Assembly: GCA_028284235.1 (NCBI GenBank)
Contig: JANQSC010000014.1
Span: 1-64,000 of the forward strand
Direction: 5' to 3'
Source of the DNA: Opitutaceae bacterium
GTDB taxonomy: Bacteria > Verrucomicrobiota > Verrucomicrobiia > Opitutales > Opitutaceae
DNA length: 64,000 bases
Part shown: piece by piece, positions 1 to 6,392 of the stretch
How positions within the stretch are numbered: position 1 is the stretch's first letter
Layout of the letters: every line of letters starts with the position of its first letter
The notes under the pieces: model-generated
Databases searched by the model: none
What the model was told of the DNA's origin: nothing
Seen by the model: only the letters and a program-made list of their open reading frames with translations
Program-made: the position numbers and the translations under genes

Positions 1-803
1 CGACTCGAACCTGGATTGAACAACTAGCGCGGCGACACGACCTCGAAGTCGAACGACCTTTGATCGTATCAGCGTTGGACATACGTTACGCACGCCAAAA
101 AGCGAACCTAAATCGCACCTACTGGCTCGTTGCGCTGCTGGCTGGAACAATCGTCGCCATCATTCTGATCGATCGGATTGTCCGCCTGCGCCAAATCGCC
201 TCCATCAAGGAGCGGCTTGCTGCTGACCTCCATGACGAACTGGGCGCAGACCTTCACACGATCGGACTGTTGAGCGACCTCGCAGAAGAGTCCAAGAATT
301 CTCCGGAAGAACTTGCGATGCTACATAAACGTATCCGAAAATTAACTATGCAGTCTGGCAGTGCCGTTCGCCACTGCACCGACATGCTCGAAGCCGCTGG
401 CAGCAACGTAAGCATCAGGGATAATATATATCAAGCATCCCGTCGGATTATGGCTAAGCTCGAAAATAGTATTTCAATCGAGGGCGAAGAGTATCTCGAC
501 AATCTGAAATCAAAAACCCGTTTCGATTTATGCCTATTTTATAACGAGTGCCTCGTGAACATCAGCCGGCATTCGGGCGCTTCCAAGTTCGTCACGCAAC
601 TTATAGCGGACAAGAACAGTGTTCTCCTCGCAGTGAGCGACAATGGTCGGGGTCTTTCCAATACACAGTCTAAAGACGTCCCGAAGTCGCTCAAACGACG
701 GGCACGCTTGCTGGGCGCTAAAGTCTCGGTTGAACAACCCGCCTCGGGCGGAACTCGGATCAATTTAAAACTGAAGACGCGCAAATGGGGGTTCAGGAAG
801 TAA
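1..803 (+). CDS. Sensor histidine kinase, NarL/DesK type, 5' end outside window
   Basis: The reading frame is open from base 3, so the gene starts upstream; a TTG at 60 is only an internal codon. What remains is one membrane helix (around bases 117-180), then a HisKA_3 dimerisation segment with DLHDELGADL, whose His (codon at about 231) is the expected phosphorylated residue, and a C-terminal ATPase domain with the G-box SDNGRGL. This layout is that of kinases that phosphorylate NarL/LuxR-type regulators. The stop codon overlaps the start of the next gene (TAATG), so the two are translationally coupled and almost certainly a cognate pair. The sensory domain lies outside the window, so the stimulus is unknown. 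Confidence 0.85.
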   Translation, partial: TRTWIEQLARRHDLEVERPLIVSALDIRYARQKANLNRTYWLVALLAGTIVAIILIDRIVRLRQIASIKERLAADLHDELGADLHTIGLLSDLAEESKNSPEELAMLHKRIRKLTMQSGSAVRHCTDMLEAAGSNVSIRDNIYQASRRIMAKLENSISIEGEEYLDNLKSKTRFDLCLFYNECLVNISRHSGASKFVTQLIADKNSVLLAVSDNGRGLSNTQSKDVPKSLKRRARLLGAKVSVEQPASGGTRINLKLKTRKWGFRK

Positions 804-1483
804 TGCAGGAATCGACAAATAGAATCCAAGTCATGCTCGTAGAAGACCATCCCGAGTATCGCGAAGTGATCGAACTCGCGCTGGGCAAGGATCCTCAATT
901 CGACTTGCACAGCCAATTCGGAACCGCGGAAAGGGCATTACGCAGCCTTCAAGAACGTCACCCAAATCAACAGCCTGATGTAATCCTGCTCGACCTAAAC
1001 CTGCCCGGAATGTCAGGTCTCGATTCCATCAGCTGGATTAAAGACTATTCGCCGGACTCGAAAATTATCGTTCTTTCGCAGTCCGACAAAGATTCCGACG
1101 TCCTAAAAGCTATAAAGTTGGGAGCCTCCGGCTACCTCTTGAAATCCTCTTCCGTCGCCCAAATCAAGGAAGGCATCCAAGCCGCAGTGACCGGTGGAGC
1201 CTCGTTAGACTCCAGCTTGGCCAAGTTTATACTCAAGACCATTCGAGCGAATCTGCCCGAAACGGGTATAGAACACCCACTCTCCGATCGAGAAATGGAT
1301 GTCCTCAAACTTCTCGCCGAAGGCTACTCCAAGAAGGAGATCGCGGCGATACTGGGCATCAGCGATAGCACAGTAGTGACTCACGTGGGACACGTTTACG
1401 AGAAACTCGACGTCCGAAACGCCCCATCTGCCGTCTCAAAAGCGTACCGGGCGGGAATTTTCTCCCCCGGAAACACAGACTGA
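803..1483 (+). CDS. NarL/LuxR-family response regulator
   Basis: A 226-residue two-domain regulator. The N-terminal receiver carries the acidic pair in VEDHPEY and the phosphoacceptor Asp in VILLDLNLPGMSG (about residue 64). The C-terminal LuxR helix-turn-helix is clear (LSDREMDVLKLLAEGYSKKEIA, then DSTVVTHVGHVYEKL). The frame is open back to 785, but the ATG at 803 overlaps the kinase stop codon as TAATG, and the receiver begins shortly after it, so I place the start there. Partner of the upstream kinase. Targets are unknown. Confidence 0.88.
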   Translation: MQESTNRIQVMLVEDHPEYREVIELALGKDPQFDLHSQFGTAERALRSLQERHPNQQPDVILLDLNLPGMSGLDSISWIKDYSPDSKIIVLSQSDKDSDVLKAIKLGASGYLLKSSSVAQIKEGIQAAVTGGASLDSSLAKFILKTIRANLPETGIEHPLSDREMDVLKLLAEGYSKKEIAAILGISDSTVVTHVGHVYEKLDVRNAPSAVSKAYRAGIFSPGNTD

Positions 1484-1516
1484 ATTCACCGGCAATCCCT
1501 CGTCTGCCAGCCGCAA

Positions 1517-1602
1517 GAGAACAGAGCTTCGAATCCTCGCGCCCCCTTCCCAATTCAACATTCACTCTTCACAATTCACCCCTCACTCCTCCACCCCGCG
1601 TC
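1517..1602 (+). repeat. Direct repeat, copy A, with T-arm-like head
   Basis: Begins gagaacagagcttcgaatcc and continues through an AT-rich tail (caattcaacattcactcttc) to ccccgcgtc. Nearly identical to copy B at 1738-1815. The head differs from the T-arm of the tRNA-Glu at 1812-1886 by one base but lies on the opposite strand. No matching acceptor or anticodon parts are present, so it is a fragment and not a tRNA gene. Confidence 0.7.
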
Positions 1603-1737
1603 TCCTGCTTCGCTCTGCGAGCTACGCAGGACTATGCCGTAAAGGATTGGTTCGGCTTCACGCCGAATCGCTTCGCGACGACCTCCGGCCGCCCATCTGC
1701 GCTCGCCTGAACTCGCTCCGTCGAACCTAGTCGAAAG

Positions 1738-1815
1738 GAGAACAGAGGTTCGAATCCTCGCACACCCTTCCCAATTCAACATTCACTCTTCACAATTCAC
1801 TCCTCACCCCGCGTC
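1738..1815 (+). repeat. Direct repeat, copy B, with T-arm-like head
   Basis: Second copy of the 1517-1602 repeat. Its bases 1741-1758 (aacagaggttcgaatcct) are the exact reverse complement of 1822-1839 inside the neighbouring tRNA-Glu gene, giving an 18-base inverted repeat about 80 bases apart. The far end of the repeat runs into the tRNA acceptor stem. Confidence 0.75.
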
Positions 1816-1886
1816 CCGTAAAGGATTCGAACCTCTGTTTCATGGATGAAATCCATGCGTCCTGAGCCTGACTAGACGAACGGGAC
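1812..1886 (-). tRNA. tRNA-Glu (UUC), no encoded CCA
   Basis: Read on the minus strand the acceptor arms GTCCCGT and ACGGGAC pair fully. The anticodon stem CATGG/CCATG encloses ATTTCAT, giving anticodon TTC. The T-stem AGAGG/CCTTT (one G-T pair) flanks TTCGAAT. GTTCGTCTAG at the 5' end is typical of bacterial tRNA-Glu. The bases after the discriminator are CGG, so CCA would have to be added enzymatically, unlike in the second tRNA-Glu 250 bases away. Confidence 0.88.
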
Positions 1887-2062
1887 CGTCGCGATAAAGG
1901 CCGCCGAACGTAAAAAGTCCCCTTTTTCATGCAAGTTTTTTTGCCTCCAGACGCGGGAACCTACCAGATTACCTCCGTTGCCACTTCTTAATTCATCCTT
2001 CCTACTTCTTCCTTAAAATCCGCTCGCTGGAGCTCGCTCCGTCAAACCCCAGCCGTGGAGAG

Positions 2063-2082
2063 GCGACAGGCGTTCTAATCCC
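2063..2082 (+). repeat. T-arm-like copy matching tRNA-Glu at 2139-2216
   Basis: Matches the T-arm region of the second tRNA-Glu at 18 of 20 bases but lies on the opposite strand. It is preceded, like copy B at 1738, by a flank containing ctcgctccgtc, so the two elements share a wider origin. Confidence 0.6.
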
Positions 2083-2138
2083 GCACCGTCAAAACGCGAA
2101 AAAGCCGTCGCGCAACGGCAACGGCTCTTTCAGAAAAA

Positions 2139-2216
2139 TGGCACCCCGTAGGGGATTCGAACCCCTGTCGCAAGGATGAAAACCTTGTGTCCTAGGCCTG
2201 GCTAGACGAACGGGGC
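2139..2216 (-). tRNA. tRNA-Glu (UUC) with encoded CCA
   Basis: Minus strand: acceptor GCCCCGT/ACGGGGT, D-arm GTCTAGCCAGGCCTAGGAC, anticodon stem CAAGG/CCTTG around TTTTCAT (anticodon TTC), T-arm CAGGGGTTCGAATCCCCT, then GCCA, so the 3' CCA is encoded. Strong pairing throughout; likely the main functional tRNA-Glu of the pair. Confidence 0.95.
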
Positions 2217-2409
2217 GTCAGCAAGAGCCGCAGAACCTAAAAATCCGTCCCTCCCATGCAAGGCTTTTTTCGCGCTTTTCTTCATCCTTCCCCAATCGCC
2301 TCCCGAGGAAAGAACTTCTTTCCACCGCCGGAACCTTGCCATTTCGATAGAGATTCGCTTTACCCGATCATAGGCAACAAGTTGCCTCGCCAACCCACAG
2401 CAGACCTTC

Positions 2410-4206
2410 ATGGGCCTTTTCGACCTCTTCCGGAGCTCCCCCTCCCTTACAATCGCCGATTGCCTCAATCGGAATGTAAACAACGTCTCCCGCTTCCCCG
2501 CCACTCTCAACGGCAAGTCGCCGGACGGCGAAACCACTCCCCTGTGCCGCGTCTCCGAGCGCCAGGGAAAATACTTCATCGACGCCCTCAACCCGAACAG
2601 CCTCCCCCTCCTCGATGGGCAGCCCATCGACTCGACCCATCCCATCGAACGGGACCGGACCTACGCCCTCAGCCTCAGCAGCCACCTTCTCGCCATTCGC
2701 GTCTCCACGAAAGAACCCGATCTCGGCAACGACTTCAACGCCCACAAATGGAGCATCGAGTCCACCACCGGCGACCACTTGAGGCTCCAGCTCAAAGCCG
2801 ACGAGCTCAACCAGAACGCTCTCCAGGAACGCTTCATCCCCACCAGCAAATTCCTCGCGATTCCCGGAAGCCTCGACGTTCGCTTCCCCCTAAAGGACCT
2901 CATCAACCTGCTACCTAAAGAAAGCGCCTCCCCGCGCAGCGCCGCCCCCGCGGCCACGCCCGCCTACGGAAAAGACGCGGCCAGCCAGATCGAGCCCGAC
3001 GGCGACCCAACCTGCCCGATCTGCTGGAAAACCTTCAACAAAGGCGAAGTCATGAACATCGCCGCCCACGAGGACCTGATCGGCGACGAAATACTCGGCC
3101 CCCACGCCAAGCAGCGATTCGTCGCAAAACGCTTCAACGAACTCGGCCAAGCCTTGGACGAACGCGGCGTGGTCAGCGTGGAACTCGCCTGCCCGCACTG
3201 CCGCGGCCGCCTGCCCACGTCCTTCCTCAGCCAAAACCACCTCATCTTCTCCGTCGTCGGCGCCCCCAGCAGCGGCAAGTCCTACTACCTCTCCACACTC
3301 CTCCAGCTCCTGCCGGAAGAACTGATTCGCCACCACGGCGCCGTCCTCCAAGACGGCGACCCCAGCGGAAACGTCCAGCTCAACGAGATGAAGAACCGGC
3401 TCTTCTCCGCCACCAATCCCGCCGACGCCTTCATCTCCAAGACCGACTTCGAAGGGCTCATGTACGAACAGCTGCCACGCAACGGCAAAACCGTCGCCCT
3501 CCCCCGGCCCTTCGTCTACCACCTCCGGCAAATGCAGGATGCCGACAAGCGCGTAGCCCTGGTATTCTACGACAACGCGGGCGAACATTTTAAACCCACG
3601 ATCAGCCTCGACGACTCCCCCGGAGCCCTCCACGTCGCCGCCTCCTCCGCTCTCTTCTTCCTCTACGACCCCACCGCCAATCGTGCATTTCGCAAGCGCC
3701 TCCGCCGCAAACGCGACCCGCAGCTCCGGTCCCGAGCCACCGACGAGCAAGACACCATACTCGCGGAAATGGGAATTCGCGTAAAGAAGCTGAAAGCCAA
3801 AGACAGTCACGAACTCGTGGATACGCCCCTCGCGATAATGGTGGGCAAATGCGACGTATGGCGATCCATACTGCCAGAAAACGCCCTCGCAATTCCGGAA
3901 GGCCGGCCGCTCAACGAATCCGAAATCGAGCAGAACAGCGAGGCCGTACGGTCGTTGCTTCTTGAATACAGCCCAACAATCGTAGCCAATGCCGAGTCGA
4001 TCTCCACGCGGGTTCGCTACTTCCCCATTTCCCCTCTCGGACATTCGCCCAAGGAAATCACCGAAGGCCCCCTGACCGGCAAGCTCGCTCCCTCGCCGCG
4101 GCGACTCAAGCCGCTCCTGGCAACCACGCCTACGCTCTGGGCGCTCGAGCGTTCCGCTCCCGACATTCTGAGTTCGCGGACGAACCCGACCGAGAACACC
4201 TACTAG
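2410..4206 (+). CDS. FHA-like / zinc-ribbon / TRAFAC-type GTPase (DO-GTPase2-like)
   Basis: 598 residues. Residues about 5-100 look like a divergent FHA domain (LLDGQPIDSTHPI resembles the FHA insertion and turn). Two CxxC pairs, C202/C205 and C261/C264, form a split zinc ribbon. A P-loop GTPase follows: GAPSSGKS at 284-291, a Walker B-like YDNAGE with D388, and GKCD at 479-482 in the position of NKxD. This combination is what I know from the GTPases paired with GAP1 proteins in predicted bacterial conflict systems. The next gene starts 5 bases after the stop and encodes such a partner. The role is probably a regulated GTP switch reading a phosphopeptide through the FHA-like domain; the effector step is unknown. 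No promoter was identified. Confidence 0.75.
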   Translation: MGLFDLFRSSPSLTIADCLNRNVNNVSRFPATLNGKSPDGETTPLCRVSERQGKYFIDALNPNSLPLLDGQPIDSTHPIERDRTYALSLSSHLLAIRVSTKEPDLGNDFNAHKWSIESTTGDHLRLQLKADELNQNALQERFIPTSKFLAIPGSLDVRFPLKDLINLLPKESASPRSAAPAATPAYGKDAASQIEPDGDPTCPICWKTFNKGEVMNIAAHEDLIGDEILGPHAKQRFVAKRFNELGQALDERGVVSVELACPHCRGRLPTSFLSQNHLIFSVVGAPSSGKSYYLSTLLQLLPEELIRHHGAVLQDGDPSGNVQLNEMKNRLFSATNPADAFISKTDFEGLMYEQLPRNGKTVALPRPFVYHLRQMQDADKRVALVFYDNAGEHFKPTISLDDSPGALHVAASSALFFLYDPTANRAFRKRLRRKRDPQLRSRATDEQDTILAEMGIRVKKLKAKDSHELVDTPLAIMVGKCDVWRSILPENALAIPEGRPLNESEIEQNSEAVRSLLLEYSPTIVANAESISTRVRYFPISPLGHSPKEITEGPLTGKLAPSPRRLKPLLATTPTLWALERSAPDILSSRTNPTENTY

Positions 4207-4211
4207 CAGCG

Positions 4212-6305
4212 GTGCCCTACCAATACATACACACCAGTGCTCGACGCGGACTCGAACCCGGAAAATCCGGGTTCTGCTGCATCGCCCGGGATCGCGAACT
4301 CCCGCGCGACCTCGGTATCGAGCTGGAGCGCATGAGCCGATTCGACCCGACGCCCAACAAGCTCAGTCCAGTCATCTGCCGGCACTTGAAGCTGTCGATA
4401 CGCAGCGGCGTTTTCCATGTTCTAACCCGTATTCAAGACGCCGGCATCGACTACTCCAAACGAAACAACCACATCGCCCACCACTTGACGTTCTCCCAAG
4501 CGGAGCTGCCCGGCCTCCCGGACCCCGCCACGCTGCTTCTCTATTGGAACGGATGGAAAAACGTCTGGCACGAACCTCCCCGCGTTCTCAACGAGAAAGA
4601 TCAATTCAAAATCCAAGATTTGAATACGATCTCCGAAAACGGCGAACTCGAGCTCGAGTCCGGCCTGTCCTCCGACCAACCGGTCGAGCGCGCCTTCACG
4701 ATTCCCGAAGGGAGCGAGCGCGACTTGCTTCTCCACATTCGAAGTCAGCTTCTCAGCCTGCCGGTGGGAGATCGTTGGGACGCGTCCTTCACCAACTTCA
4801 TCCTCACTTCCGAGAACCCCACCCAGTACCTTTGGCGCGGCAACTGGAAAGGGCGCGCTCTGCCTTTTGAGTTCGAAGCCGTTTCCAAGCCTGCTGACGC
4901 ATCGGAAGCACCCCCACCGTCCCCTGACACAGACGAGCCCGAACCGGCTCCGACTGTCGAAGAGGCCACTACCGAGTTTTCCCCACGGGCCCCAACGGTC
5001 GAAATTCCAGAGGAACTTACCGCAGAGCACCGTCGCCGACCCAAACGACGGTGGACCCAAAAACGCGTCTCCCGAACTCTCAACTGGGGGCTCGGAGTGA
5101 TCGCTCTCCTCTGCGTCGGGATCTTCGCCTACATTGTCTCCGACTTCAGATCTCCCGGAGACTCACAAGAGCAGGCTCCCGCCGCGCCCGTTCCTGGTCC
5201 GGTCACGAAGACCCCAGCCCCTTCACAAGCGACACCACGAGAGCGCTGGGAAGCCCTCGCGGCCAAGACGCAAATCGGAGAGAACATCGAGGAAAGCCTT
5301 GCCATCGCTACTGAACTCGCCGCCGAAGGCGACCCGCTCCCCGAGCAGATCGTCCGAACGCTCGCTGCCGTCGCCCGCAGGCAAGAAGACCTATCGTCTC
5401 AATCTCCAGTGTTAATTCCCGTCGAAAACACCCTCGTCTTCCAATCCGAAGACGTATGGACCTTGCACCCGCTCCTGGCGGGGGAAACGGCTCCCTACCC
5501 ACTCTCGCTAGTTCCCGAACCGCTTTTCCCGTTCTACACGAAAAACGAGGAATCCAGCCCCGCCCTACCCGCGCTCGAGCTCCCGCAGCTCCGCGACCAA
5601 TTCATAGCGGCGGACGCCCTTATTCGACTGAAGACCCTGCAACGCCAAGCCAAAGACGCCCTGAATCAGAACGGAATCGAAGCAGTGACCGCAGCCGAAG
5701 ACTACCTCGCAACCTGGAAAACGCTGGAGGGCGACAAGGACATGGCGAATATCCAAAAACTCGAGTCCTTGTTCGACATCGAATCGTACGAGGCGTTTTT
5801 CGCGGTGGACGAGAACAACCTCCTCTTAATGCCGAACCAGACGGATATCGCTCTGCATCTGCGGAAACTATACGAACAGTTCATATTGCCCCGGTTTTCC
5901 TCGTTTGGAACGTCCCCCGAATTTCGACTGGCCCTCAACGCCGCCGGCTCAGAGCACGATACCGCTATCTCTCTCGCCCGAGCGATCCACGAAGTATTCG
6001 CCCATGCCCAGCCCGTTTCGAGCGCCGTGGAATCCAAGCTCGCGCCCATACGGGACCAGTGGCGAGAGATCTTCATCCGCGACGACCTGATGGAAGAGAC
6101 CATCATCAATTTTAACCTGGAGCGGCTTGCAAACAGCAAACGCGCGCTCGCCCGTCTCCAATTCCAGTTCCCGCCCAGCATGGTCGCCGAACTCGAAATC
6201 GCTCGGAAAACGATGCAGACCCTTCAAGACACGGAATCCGTGCTCGCCGAAATCGACTCTAACACCCGCTGGGCGCTGCTGCTCGATCCCGCGCCCCAAC
6301 CCTAG
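4212..6305 (+). CDS. GAP1-like GTPase-associated protein with one membrane helix
   Basis: 697 residues from a GTG start 5 bases after the GTPase gene. The N-terminal 130 residues match the GAP1-N2 pattern I recognise (TSARRGLEPGKSGFC, then RELPRDLGIELERMSRFD), the conserved partner of DO-GTPases. A Pro/Glu/Thr-rich linker (about 220-280) and a basic patch (RRRPKRRW) precede one membrane helix at about 292-312, and the remainder (about 380 residues) is helix-rich with no family I recognise. The basic patch before the helix suggests the GAP1 part is cytoplasmic and the C-terminal part periplasmic. Likely acts as regulator or adaptor of the GTPase at the membrane. Confidence 0.72.
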   Translation: MPYQYIHTSARRGLEPGKSGFCCIARDRELPRDLGIELERMSRFDPTPNKLSPVICRHLKLSIRSGVFHVLTRIQDAGIDYSKRNNHIAHHLTFSQAELPGLPDPATLLLYWNGWKNVWHEPPRVLNEKDQFKIQDLNTISENGELELESGLSSDQPVERAFTIPEGSERDLLLHIRSQLLSLPVGDRWDASFTNFILTSENPTQYLWRGNWKGRALPFEFEAVSKPADASEAPPPSPDTDEPEPAPTVEEATTEFSPRAPTVEIPEELTAEHRRRPKRRWTQKRVSRTLNWGLGVIALLCVGIFAYIVSDFRSPGDSQEQAPAAPVPGPVTKTPAPSQATPRERWEALAAKTQIGENIEESLAIATELAAEGDPLPEQIVRTLAAVARRQEDLSSQSPVLIPVENTLVFQSEDVWTLHPLLAGETAPYPLSLVPEPLFPFYTKNEESSPALPALELPQLRDQFIAADALIRLKTLQRQAKDALNQNGIEAVTAAEDYLATWKTLEGDKDMANIQKLESLFDIESYEAFFAVDENNLLLMPNQTDIALHLRKLYEQFILPRFSSFGTSPEFRLALNAAGSEHDTAISLARAIHEVFAHAQPVSSAVESKLAPIRDQWREIFIRDDLMEETIINFNLERLANSKRALARLQFQFPPSMVAELEIARKTMQTLQDTESVLAEIDSNTRWALLLDPAPQP

Positions 6306-6392
6306 CGTTTGCAACAAATATTCCGCGAGGAATGGGTTGTCATCCCGGAACAAAGGAGACAGCGTTTTCCCCATCCCACCCTATAGACACGC

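Larger units (their letters stand above)
1484..2409. other. Non-coding region with two tRNA-Glu genes and T-arm-like repeats
   Basis: No convincing protein gene lies in these 926 bases; the open frames here run through tRNA genes or repeats. The region holds two minus-strand tRNA-Glu genes (1812-1886 and 2139-2216) and three plus-strand T-arm-like copies (near 1521, 1741 and 2063). There is also an 80-base direct repeat (1517-1602 and 1738-1815). A GC-rich palindromic stretch near 1604-1640 (gcttcgctctgcgagctac) looks like an intergenic repeat family member. Confidence 0.7.

Noticed and set aside
1484..2409. Short open frames across the tRNA region as genes
   Set aside because: They run through tRNA genes or repeats and have poor composition and no start signals.
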